From assembly GCA_905233325.1 (NCBI GenBank), contig CAJODU010000073.1, positions 1 through 7,387 on the forward strand: DNA of 7,387 nt, written 5' to 3'. This document shows, piece after piece, positions 1-5,948 of the stretch. A program made the position numbers and the translations under genes. The notes beneath the pieces are model-generated. The model had not been told where the DNA came from. It did not search any database and was given only the letters and a program-made list of their open reading frames with translations. The stretch is from an uncultured Selenomonadaceae bacterium. Its GTDB lineage: Bacteria > Bacillota > Negativicutes > Selenomonadales > Selenomonadaceae. How positions within the stretch are numbered: the first letter of the stretch is position 1; the number at the start of each line of letters is the position of its first letter.

Positions 1-71
1 AAGGCGAATACTGAAATAAAATAAGCTATTGCCGCACCAAGTGCATAACAATTAAATTCTTCGTTCCACAT
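1..71 (-). CDS. Possible N-terminus of an unidentified protein, cut by the window edge
   Basis: An ATG on the minus strand at 71-69 opens a frame that stays open to the left edge, giving 23 residues that begin MWNEEFNCYALGAAIAYF. After a short polar start the stretch becomes hydrophobic (LGAAIAYFISVFA), which would suit a membrane segment or a signal anchor. Upstream in the same frame a stop occurs at 95-93, so the start must lie between there and 71, and ATG 71 is the only good candidate. The ribosome binding site is weak (a CGGGAA-like stretch about 11 bases upstream). A possible promoter lies at 109-137. Family cannot be named from this fragment, and the frame could be chance; divergent placement from nifJ with a plausible promoter tips it slightly in favour. 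Confidence 0.4.
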   Translation of the reverse strand, partial: MWNEEFNCYALGAAIAYFISVFA

Positions 72-108
72 TATATTAAATTCCCGACAAAATCATTATT
101 TGGCGTAT

Positions 109-137
109 ATTTTAACAAAGCGATTTACAAAATGCAA
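109..137 (-). promoter_or_regulatory. Possible divergent promoter for the left-edge minus-strand gene
   Basis: On the minus strand, TAAAAT (114-109) is a 5-of-6 match to the -10 consensus and lies 17 bases downstream of TTGCAT (137-132), a poor -35 matching mainly in its TTG. A start of transcription near 102 would leave a leader of about 30 bases before the ATG at 71. The region is AT-rich, so chance matches are likely. Confidence 0.3.
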
Positions 138-161
138 TATTTTTGCAAGAAAAATAAATTC

Positions 162-191
162 TTGACCCATATTTCTTTAATATGCTATAAT
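162..191 (+). promoter_or_regulatory. Sigma-A-type promoter of nifJ
   Basis: TTGACC (162-167) and TATAAT (186-191) are separated by 18 bases, a near-consensus vegetative promoter. Transcription would begin near 197-199 and give a leader of roughly 34 bases containing GAGGAG at 212-217. No riboswitch or attenuator could fit in so short a leader. This also argues against the TTG at 202 as start codon, since it would be almost leaderless and upstream of the ribosome binding site. Confidence 0.75.
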
Positions 192-231
192 AAACTGTAT
201 CTTGTTATTGAGAGGAGACTACGAAAGTTTT

Positions 232-3200
232 ATGAGTAAAAAGATGAAGACAATGGACGGCAACCAAGCCGCCGCCTATGTGTCATATGCGTTCACTGAT
301 GTTGCAGCAATCTATCCCATTACACCGTCATCACCAATGGCTGAGCACGTTGATGAAATGGCGGCAAAAGGAGCCAAAAATATCTTCGGTCAGAAAGTAA
401 GATTAGTTGAATTGCAATCTGAGGGCGGCGCAGCGGGTACCGTTCACGGATCACTACAAGCAGGTGCTTTGACAACGACATATACTGCCTCCCAAGGCTT
501 CCTGTTGATGATTCCCAATCTCTACAAGATTGCAGGTGAGATGTTGCCCGGTGTCTTCCACGTTTCAGCTCGTGCACTTGCCACTTCAACCCTCAACATC
601 TTCGGCGATCACCAAGATGTCATGGCAGCACGTCAGACCGGCTGTGCAATGCTGGCTGAGGCAAGTGTCCAGGAAGTTATGGATTTGGCTGCCGTTGCTC
701 ATCTGTCTGCTATCAAAGGGCGTATTCCGTTTATTAACTTCTTTGACGGTTTCCGTACCAGTCACGAGATCCAAAAGATTGAGACTATTGACTATAATGA
801 TCTTGCCGGAATTGTCGATTATGATGCTATTGAGGAATTCCGCCGCCACGCTTTGAATCCTGATCACCCTGTCATTCGCGGCACGGCAACCAATCCTGAT
901 GTCTATTTCCAAATTCGCGAGACTGCCAACGAATATTACAACAAACTGCCTGATATTGTTGAATCGGCAATGGCGGACGTTGCAAAGATCACCGGTCGTG
1001 AGCACCACCTCTTTGACTACTACGGCGCACCTGATGCAGAGCGTGTCATCATTGCAATCGGCTCCGTATGTCAGACGGCTATGGAGGCTGCCAAGTATCT
1101 CAACGAAAAAGGCGAAAAGGTCGGCGTTGTCAGTGTCCACCTCTTCCGTCCGTTCTCACTCAAGCACTTCTTCAATGCTCTTCCGAAAACTGTCAAGAAG
1201 ATTGCTGTCCTCGATCGTACTAAGGAATCTGGTGCAGTCGGCGAGCCTCTCTATCTTGAGGTTAAATCTGCTTTCTATGACAGCGATATTCGTCCTGTTA
1301 TTGTCGGCGGTCGTTATGGCCTCGGCGGCAAGGATACCACGCCGGATCAGCTCCTTGCTATCTTCCACGAACTCACCAAGGACAATCCTCAAAACGGTTT
1401 TACTATCGGTATTAATGATGATTTGACCAACACTTCACTCAATGCCGACACTCACAATGTTGACTTGACGCCTGAAGGTACAACCGCTTGCAAGTTCTGG
1501 GGTCTCGGTTCTGACGGTACTGTCGGTGCGAACAAGTCCGCAATCAAGATCATCGGCGACCACACCAACCTTTACGCCCAAGCCTACTTTGCCTATGATT
1601 CCAAGAAGTCCGGCGGTATCACCATGAGCCACTTGCGTTTTGGTGAGCAGCCTATCACCTCCCCCTATCTCATCACTGCGGCGGATTTCATCTCCTGCTC
1701 ACAGAAGAGTTATATTCATCACTATGATCTTCTCGCCGGTCTCAAGAAGGGCGGTATCTTCCTCCTCAACACCAACTGGGACGATGAGAAACTATCTTGG
1801 AAACTCTCACCTGCCTACAAGCGTTACATTGCCGAGAATGATATCAAACTCTACACAATCAACGCCGTTGGTATCGCGCAGGAATTGGGTCTCGGCGGTC
1901 GTTTCAATATGATTATGCAGTCAGCTTTCTTCAAGCTCGCGGACATTATTCCCCTTGATGAGGCTGTCAAATACCTCAAAGATGCCGTCGTCACCAGCTA
2001 CGGCAAGAAGGGGCAAAATATCGTCGACATGAACTGGGCGGCTATCGACAAAGGTATTGAGGCCGTACATCAAGTCAACTATCCTAAAGATGAATGGCTG
2101 AATACTCCTGATAAGCCGAAAGTTGATCGCGAGGAACCTGCCTTCATCACTGATATTCAAGAGGTTATGAATCGTCAAAACGGTGACACCCTCTCCGTCA
2201 GCAAGCTCAAAGATCTCGCGGACGGCACTTTCCCTGTCGGCGGTTCTGCTTACGAGAAACGCGGCACAGCTATCAAAGTTCCTGCTTGGGATAAGACTAA
2301 GTGTATTGGTTGCAATCAGTGCTCCTTCGTCTGTCCGCATGCTGCCATTCGTCCGATCCTTACCACTCCTGAAGAGCGTGCCAACGCGCCTGAAGGCTTT
2401 GAATCCATTCCATACAAGCCTTCCAAGGGGGCTTATGATGTAAGTATCACCGTTTCCACCTATGACTGCCTCGGCTGCGGCAACTGTGCTCAAGTTTGTC
2501 CTAAGCAAGCATTGTCAATGGTTCCGTTTGATGATGCCGCGAAGGCAAGGCAGAAGTGCTTTGACTTTGCCGTTGACGCCAAGAAGGTTGCTCCGAAGGC
2601 TAACCCGATGAAGAAGACCACTGTACTCGGCAGTCAGTTTGAAAAGCCGCTCTTTGAATTCAGCGGTGCCTGCGCGGGTTGCGGTGAGACACCTTATGCT
2701 AAATTGTTGACTCAACTCTTCGGTGACAGAATGATGATTGCCAACGCGACCGGCTGCTCCTCAATCTGGGGTGCCTCCGCTCCGGCAATGCCTTACACCA
2801 CTAACGCCAAAGGTCACGGACCTGCTTGGGGCAATTCACTCTTTGAGGACAATGCCGAGTTTGGGCTTGGTATGTTCCTCGGCGTTAAGGCTGTTCGTGA
2901 GGCACTTGCTGCAGACGTTCAACAGGCTCTTGACGAGGGTAAAGGCTCCGATGCTCTCAAGGCTGCCCTTGCTGATTGGAAGGACAACTTCAATGTCAGC
3001 GATAACACTCGCGAACGTGCAGATAAACTGACAGAAGTTCTTGCGGCTGAGAAAGGCGACGACAAGCTCCTCAATAAGATTTACAACAACCGCGACTTCT
3101 TCGTCAAGCGTTCTCAATGGATCCTCGGCGGTGACGGCTGGGCTTATGATATTGGTTACGGCGGACTTGATCACGTCCTCGCCAGTGGTGAAGATGTCAA

Positions 3201-3759
3201 TGTCTTCGTCTTTGATACTGAGGTTTACTCCAACACCGGCGGTCAAGCATCTAAGGCTACACCTGCCGCGGCTATTGCTCAATTTGCAGCAACCGGCAAG
3301 AAGACCAAGAAAAAAGACCTCGGCATGATGGCTGTCAGTTACGGTTATGTCTATGTTGCACAGGTGTCGATGGGTGCTGATCAGAATCAACTCGTCAAGG
3401 CTATAACTGAGGCTGAGGCTTATCCGGGTCCTTCACTGATTGTGGCTTATGCTCCTTGCATTAATCACGGTATCCGCAAAGGTATGGGCAATTCACAGCT
3501 TGAGGGCAAGCTCGCCGTTCAATGCGGCTACTGGGCAAACTGGAGATTTAATCCGCAGCTTGTCGAGGCAGGCAAGAATCCGTTTGCTCTTGATTCCAAG
3601 GAGCCTGACTTCAGCAAGTTCCAAGAGTTCCTGCAAGGGGAAGTCCGTTACGCCTCACTCAAGCGCAACAATCCTGAGGCAGCGGAGGCACTCTTTGAGA
3701 AAGTCCAGCACGACGCTGAAAACAGAATCGAAGGCTACAAGAAACTCGCCGGAAAATAA
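232..3759 (+). CDS. nifJ: Pyruvate:ferredoxin (flavodoxin) oxidoreductase, full length
   Basis: Cytoplasmic enzyme that oxidatively decarboxylates pyruvate with CoA to acetyl-CoA and CO2, passing electrons to ferredoxin or flavodoxin; the main pyruvate-consuming step in many anaerobes. The 1175-residue product is the single-chain form with all domains fused. N-terminal residues T31 (in PITPSSP), E64 (QSEGG) and R114 (SARAL) fall at the same numbers I recall for the active site of the Desulfovibrio africanus enzyme, which supports the ATG at 232. The EKR motif is at 675-677. A two-cluster ferredoxin domain follows, with C691/C694/C697/C701 and C746/C749/C752/C756. C814, C817, C842 and C1076 would hold the proximal 4Fe-4S cluster. 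The thiamine diphosphate motif begins at GDG 967-969, with N1001 in YSNTGG. The protein ends soon after the TPP domain (last residues KKLAGK) and lacks the C-terminal extension of the D. africanus enzyme. GAGGAG (212-217) sits 14 bases before the start, rather far. It has its own promoter and terminator, so it is probably monocistronic. Confidence 0.98.
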   Translation: MSKKMKTMDGNQAAAYVSYAFTDVAAIYPITPSSPMAEHVDEMAAKGAKNIFGQKVRLVELQSEGGAAGTVHGSLQAGALTTTYTASQGFLLMIPNLYKIAGEMLPGVFHVSARALATSTLNIFGDHQDVMAARQTGCAMLAEASVQEVMDLAAVAHLSAIKGRIPFINFFDGFRTSHEIQKIETIDYNDLAGIVDYDAIEEFRRHALNPDHPVIRGTATNPDVYFQIRETANEYYNKLPDIVESAMADVAKITGREHHLFDYYGAPDAERVIIAIGSVCQTAMEAAKYLNEKGEKVGVVSVHLFRPFSLKHFFNALPKTVKKIAVLDRTKESGAVGEPLYLEVKSAFYDSDIRPVIVGGRYGLGGKDTTPDQLLAIFHELTKDNPQNGFTIGINDDLTNTSLNADTHNVDLTPEGTTACKFWGLGSDGTVGANKSAIKIIGDHTNLYAQAYFAYDSKKSGGITMSHLRFGEQPITSPYLITAADFISCSQKSYIHHYDLLAGLKKGGIFLLNTNWDDEKLSWKLSPAYKRYIAENDIKLYTINAVGIAQELGLGGRFNMIMQSAFFKLADIIPLDEAVKYLKDAVVTSYGKKGQNIVDMNWAAIDKGIEAVHQVNYPKDEWLNTPDKPKVDREEPAFITDIQEVMNRQNGDTLSVSKLKDLADGTFPVGGSAYEKRGTAIKVPAWDKTKCIGCNQCSFVCPHAAIRPILTTPEERANAPEGFESIPYKPSKGAYDVSITVSTYDCLGCGNCAQVCPKQALSMVPFDDAAKARQKCFDFAVDAKKVAPKANPMKKTTVLGSQFEKPLFEFSGACAGCGETPYAKLLTQLFGDRMMIANATGCSSIWGASAPAMPYTTNAKGHGPAWGNSLFEDNAEFGLGMFLGVKAVREALAADVQQALDEGKGSDALKAALADWKDNFNVSDNTRERADKLTEVLAAEKGDDKLLNKIYNNRDFFVKRSQWILGGDGWAYDIGYGGLDHVLASGEDVNVFVFDTEVYSNTGGQASKATPAAAIAQFAATGKKTKKKDLGMMAVSYGYVYVAQVSMGADQNQLVKAITEAEAYPGPSLIVAYAPCINHGIRKGMGNSQLEGKLAVQCGYWANWRFNPQLVEAGKNPFALDSKEPDFSKFQEFLQGEVRYASLKRNNPEAAEALFEKVQHDAENRIEGYKKLAGK

Positions 3760-3783
3760 ATCGAAAACGCTCAAAAATAAATC

Positions 3784-3812
3784 AAACGCTGTCATCATTG
3801 GCAGCGTTTTTT
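3784..3812. terminator. Intrinsic terminator between nifJ and the convergent operon, probably bidirectional
   Basis: AAACGCTGTC (3784-3793) pairs with GGCAGCGTTT (3800-3809) around the loop ATCATT; the ten-pair stem contains one T-G pair. On the plus strand it runs into six T (3807-3812) then ATTT, a typical Rho-independent site 24 bases after the nifJ stop. On the minus strand the same hairpin is followed by TTTGATTTATTTTTG, so it can also end the operon whose last stop is at 3825. A second copy of AAACGCT at 3765-3771 could compete for the right arm. Confidence 0.85.
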
Positions 3813-3824
3813 ATTTGCAAAAAA

Positions 3825-4448
3825 TCAAACTTCATCAAGACCATAAAAAATATCGGCAACGTCGACAAGCAGATCATCAAAGACAGATACCTTGATTTCT
3901 TTCCTAATCTCGGCACGTTCATCATCTTCCAATGCCTCCAGTTCGTCCGCTGAAAAGTCATGATAGATGTGGTCAAGTTTATATTTGCCGTCAATCAGGT
4001 GATATACATGTATGCTCTTGTCCTTGTGATTGACAATCCAATATTCTTTGACGCCGTTTTTCTCGTAAATATCTTTTTTGATGCCAAAATCTCTGTTGGC
4101 CGTTGAGGGTGAAAGAATCTCTGCCACCAAATCAGGAACACCATAGATATTTTTACCATGCTTGAAGAGGCTGCGATCTTTAAAAACGGACAAGTCAGGC
4201 TTGAGGACATTCTTTTCATCAGGCAGGTGAATATCCATATTGTCACCAAATACCTTACCGCAATTATTTTTACGGCAATACATTTTAAAAATCATAACTA
4301 AAGTGCTGTTAGTCTCTCCGTGTTCCCAACCGGGACTTGGTGCCATATTAAATTTCACTCCTTCAATAATTTCATAATTCGGCTTCAAAGGCTTGAGTAC
4401 AGGATAAAAAACTGCTGCCGCCTCAGGCACTTCTGCTAACTGCATCAT
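3825..4448 (-). CDS. Uma2 family (DUF820) PD-(D/E)XK nuclease-fold protein
   Basis: A 207-residue protein with the hallmarks of Uma2: YEIIEGV (25-31) followed by MAPSP (35-39) and H43, KPDLSVF (83-89), PDLVAEILSPST (105-116) and YEKNGVKEYWIV (128-139). In this restriction-endonuclease-like fold D85 and E110 are the likely metal-binding acids and K124 or K125 a candidate catalytic lysine. The fold is what I recognise; the substrate is not known for most of the family, and cleavage by this protein is inference. The tail (150-207) is acidic and helical-looking. Start: an upstream GTG at 4463 in the same frame lies inside the ribosome binding site GGAGGTGA, so ATG 4448 is preferred; ATG 4445 directly after it is equally possible. 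It is the last gene of the minus-strand operon, 49 bases after the NUDIX gene, a looser spacing than the others, and could be a later addition. No toxin-antitoxin partner or transposase is adjacent. Confidence 0.9.
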   Translation of the reverse strand: MMQLAEVPEAAAVFYPVLKPLKPNYEIIEGVKFNMAPSPGWEHGETNSTLVMIFKMYCRKNNCGKVFGDNMDIHLPDEKNVLKPDLSVFKDRSLFKHGKNIYGVPDLVAEILSPSTANRDFGIKKDIYEKNGVKEYWIVNHKDKSIHVYHLIDGKYKLDHIYHDFSADELEALEDDERAEIRKEIKVSVFDDLLVDVADIFYGLDEV

Positions 4449-4453
4449 CAAAA

Positions 4454-4461
4454 TCACCTCC
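4454..4461 (-). promoter_or_regulatory. Ribosome binding site fixing the Uma2 start
   Basis: GGAGGTGA on the minus strand is a near-perfect anti-Shine-Dalgarno match. It ends 5 bases before ATG 4448 (8 bases counted from GGAGG) and overlaps the in-frame GTG at 4463, which therefore cannot be the initiation codon. Confidence 0.8.
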
Positions 4462-4497
4462 ACTATAATAATTTGTCATGAAAGCACCTAATATTTT

Positions 4498-5043
4498 TTA
4501 CAAGTTCTTTTGCTTGGCGACGAGGAGGATTGCAATAATTGACTTGGAATCAAAGATTTTACCTTCCTCAATCATCTTGACAGCCTCTTTGAGCGGCACC
4601 TTAATGCAGTTGATAAACTCATCAGCGTCAGTGTGCTGCTTGCCTGAATGTAAATCCTCAGCAGCATAAAGATGAATCCACTCATTAGAGAAACCGACAG
4701 TAGTGGCAATCGTCGTCAACTTCCACATCTTACCGGCAGAGTAGCCTGTCTCTTCCGAAAGTTCACGATGCGCACAGGCGATCGGGTCTTCACCCTCAAC
4801 ATCAAGTTTGCCGGCAGGGATTTCAATAGTGACTTTGTTGACGGGATAGCGGAATTGCTTGACGAGTATAATGTCACCGTTGGGCAGAATCGGCACAATC
4901 GCCGCTGCACCGGGGTGTTTAATCCACTCACGCGGTGCGGTATGACCGTTAGGCAATTCTACTATGTCCTTCTTGACGTGCAGGAGGACGCCGTCAAATA
5001 CGTCTTCGCCGGATATTTTCTTCTCAATTAAATTTTCGTCCAT
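4498..5043 (-). CDS. nudF: NUDIX hydrolase, ADP-ribose pyrophosphatase (NudF) type
   Basis: A 181-residue cytoplasmic hydrolase predicted to split ADP-ribose into AMP and ribose 5-phosphate, as the NudF/YqkG group does. The NUDIX box spans 78-101 (G78, E85, R93, E94, E97, E98, G100), preceded by IEIPAGKLD; E94, E97 and E98 should bind the metal. QFRYP at 63-67 and the late FDSKSIIAIL segment are typical of ADP-ribose pyrophosphatases and distinguish it from MutT. The box has one residue more than the canonical spacing between G and the first E (GKLDVEGE), a variant that falls in a loop and leaves the catalytic helix intact. The longest frame begins at a GTG at 5052, but that codon overlaps the GGAG ribosome binding site (5055-5052); ATG 5043, 8 bases further on, fits best. 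It follows the deaminase gene by 21 bases. Exact substrate is inferred from family resemblance. Confidence 0.93.
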   Translation of the reverse strand: MDENLIEKKISGEDVFDGVLLHVKKDIVELPNGHTAPREWIKHPGAAAIVPILPNGDIILVKQFRYPVNKVTIEIPAGKLDVEGEDPIACAHRELSEETGYSAGKMWKLTTIATTVGFSNEWIHLYAAEDLHSGKQHTDADEFINCIKVPLKEAVKMIEEGKIFDSKSIIAILLVAKQKNL

Positions 5044-5064
5044 TTTAATCACTCCGATTTATCA

Positions 5065-5535
5065 TCAATTTTTAATCTCACTTGGATCAAGGCATTTCAA
5101 CTCACCTGAAGCCGTCCGAAATACCACTTTTGCAATCTTGGCATTTAATATCATACGTCTGCACAACTTACACGGCTCGCCGGAGGCAATGGAACCGTCA
5201 GCGGCATTGATTCCGGCAATATAGATCGTCGATCCTTCCATTTTGACAGGGTCGGCATTGATTATTGCATTTTGTTCAGCGTGGACGGCAACACAAAGCT
5301 CATAACGCTCACCTTTCGGCACTTTCAGCCTCTCACGCTCACAAACGCCGGTATCAATGCAATTTGCCTCACCGCGAGGGGAACCGTTATAGCCGGCACT
5401 GATAATGACATTGTCTTTGACAATAACGGCACCGTAACGACGCCTCAGGCAGGTCGCACGCCGTCCGACAGCCTTGGCAATGTCAAGGAAATATTCATTC
5501 CAATCAGGTCTGATATAGGCTTTCGTCTCACTCAT
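5065..5535 (-). CDS. Deoxycytidylate (dCMP) deaminase / cytidine deaminase family protein
   Basis: A 156-residue zinc-dependent deaminase. HAEQNAI at 85-91 supplies the zinc histidine H85 and the proton-shuttling E87; PCKLC at 121-125 supplies C122 and C125. The N-terminal half has RRRYGAVIVKD (31-41) and GYNGSPRG (48-55), which match the dCMP deaminase/ComEB group rather than tRNA adenosine deaminase or free cytidine deaminases. Expected reaction: dCMP to dUMP, feeding thymidylate synthesis. Extra cysteines C59, C65 and C81 between the GYNG motif and HAE could form the second, structural zinc site found in some dCMP deaminases. ATG 5535 is preceded by GAGGAGTGA within the end of the upstream gene; only 5 bases separate the two, so translational coupling is likely. 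The length is usual for the family. A role in DNA uptake (ComEB) is not implied, as no com genes are present. Confidence 0.93.
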   Translation of the reverse strand: MSETKAYIRPDWNEYFLDIAKAVGRRATCLRRRYGAVIVKDNVIISAGYNGSPRGEANCIDTGVCERERLKVPKGERYELCVAVHAEQNAIINADPVKMEGSTIYIAGINAADGSIASGEPCKLCRRMILNAKIAKVVFRTASGELKCLDPSEIKN

Positions 5536-5540
5536 TTAAA

Positions 5541-5933
5541 TTATTCACTCCTCAAGAATTTTTTAGCTAATACTTCGGCAGCAATATCATCAACCGGCAC
5601 AGGCGGCACTTGCATTGAAGTTGGCAAAAACCTCCGCCAGCCGCAAGGTGGATTTTTTTTCCAATATAGTTTTCTTGCCTCTTCGGTGGTGTGGCGTTCA
5701 TTGACAACTTCCACTTGAATATTCGGCAATATGGAAAGTATCCTCTGCTTTGCCGCTTTGCTTGTGGTTCCGTCTCCAAGGACTACCGTCCGTAATTCAA
5801 ACTTTTTTGAGAGATCAGCAAGGACGGATTCCAGTGACGCTGTCTCTATCACTTTTTGGTATTCTATATCACCTTCAAAAGACATTACAACGACGCCGCA
5901 TTTATCACGTCCGGGATCTATTGCTAATATCAA
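5541..5933 (-). CDS. YqgF/RuvX-like RNase H-fold protein (putative pre-16S rRNA nuclease or resolvase family)
   Basis: A 130-residue protein of the RuvC/YqgF superfamily. Visible elements in order: MILAIDPGRDKCGVVV (1-16) with D6 as first catalytic acid; VVLGDGT (50-56); VVNERHTTEEAR (76-87) with E79; and VPVDDIAAEVLA (112-123) with D115/D116 as the last acid. All positions needed for a two-metal RNase H active site are therefore present. The segment NPPCGWRRFLP (94-104) followed by VPPVPVDD is not standard in RuvX as I know it, but resembles YqgF-annotated proteins of cyanobacteria, so this is probably a RuvX paralogue, not RuvX itself. The start is a TTG at 5933, with AGAAGG 8 bases upstream and 15 bases after the DUF3084 stop; the nearby ATG at 5937 is in another frame that soon ends. 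Function is inferred from the fold. Confidence 0.8.
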   Translation of the reverse strand: MILAIDPGRDKCGVVVMSFEGDIEYQKVIETASLESVLADLSKKFELRTVVLGDGTTSKAAKQRILSILPNIQVEVVNERHTTEEARKLYWKKNPPCGWRRFLPTSMQVPPVPVDDIAAEVLAKKFLRSE

Positions 5934-5948
5934 TCATCAAACCTTCTT

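Noticed and set aside
112..118. TTAACAA, a half-site resembling the clostridial Rex redox-repressor operator upstream of nifJ
   Set aside because: The expected partner half-site four bases away matches at only about three of seven positions, and such AT-rich heptamers occur by chance.
133..147. TGCAA-TATTT-TTGCA inverted repeat upstream of the nifJ promoter
   Set aside because: Arms are only five bases in very AT-rich DNA and match no operator I recognise; kept only as a side note.
202..231. Extended nifJ start at TTG 202, adding ten residues
   Set aside because: The added codons cover the ribosome binding site and begin within a few bases of the predicted transcription start; active-site numbering also fits ATG 232.
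2836..3390. Long open frames antisense to nifJ, and similar ones at 586-1140 and 1921-2508
   Set aside because: They are shadows of the nifJ codon pattern, with no ribosome binding sites and no recognisable motifs.
4672..5031. Plus-strand open frames opposite the NUDIX, deaminase, YqgF-like and DUF3084 genes
   Set aside because: Each lies opposite a gene with clear family motifs and has no promoter or ribosome binding site of its own.
3825..5535. Uma2, deaminase and NUDIX genes as a nucleotide-depletion anti-phage system
   Set aside because: The deaminase and NUDIX proteins look like ordinary housekeeping enzymes, and there is no sensor, kinase, toxin or mobile-element context; nothing in the sequence demands a defence role.
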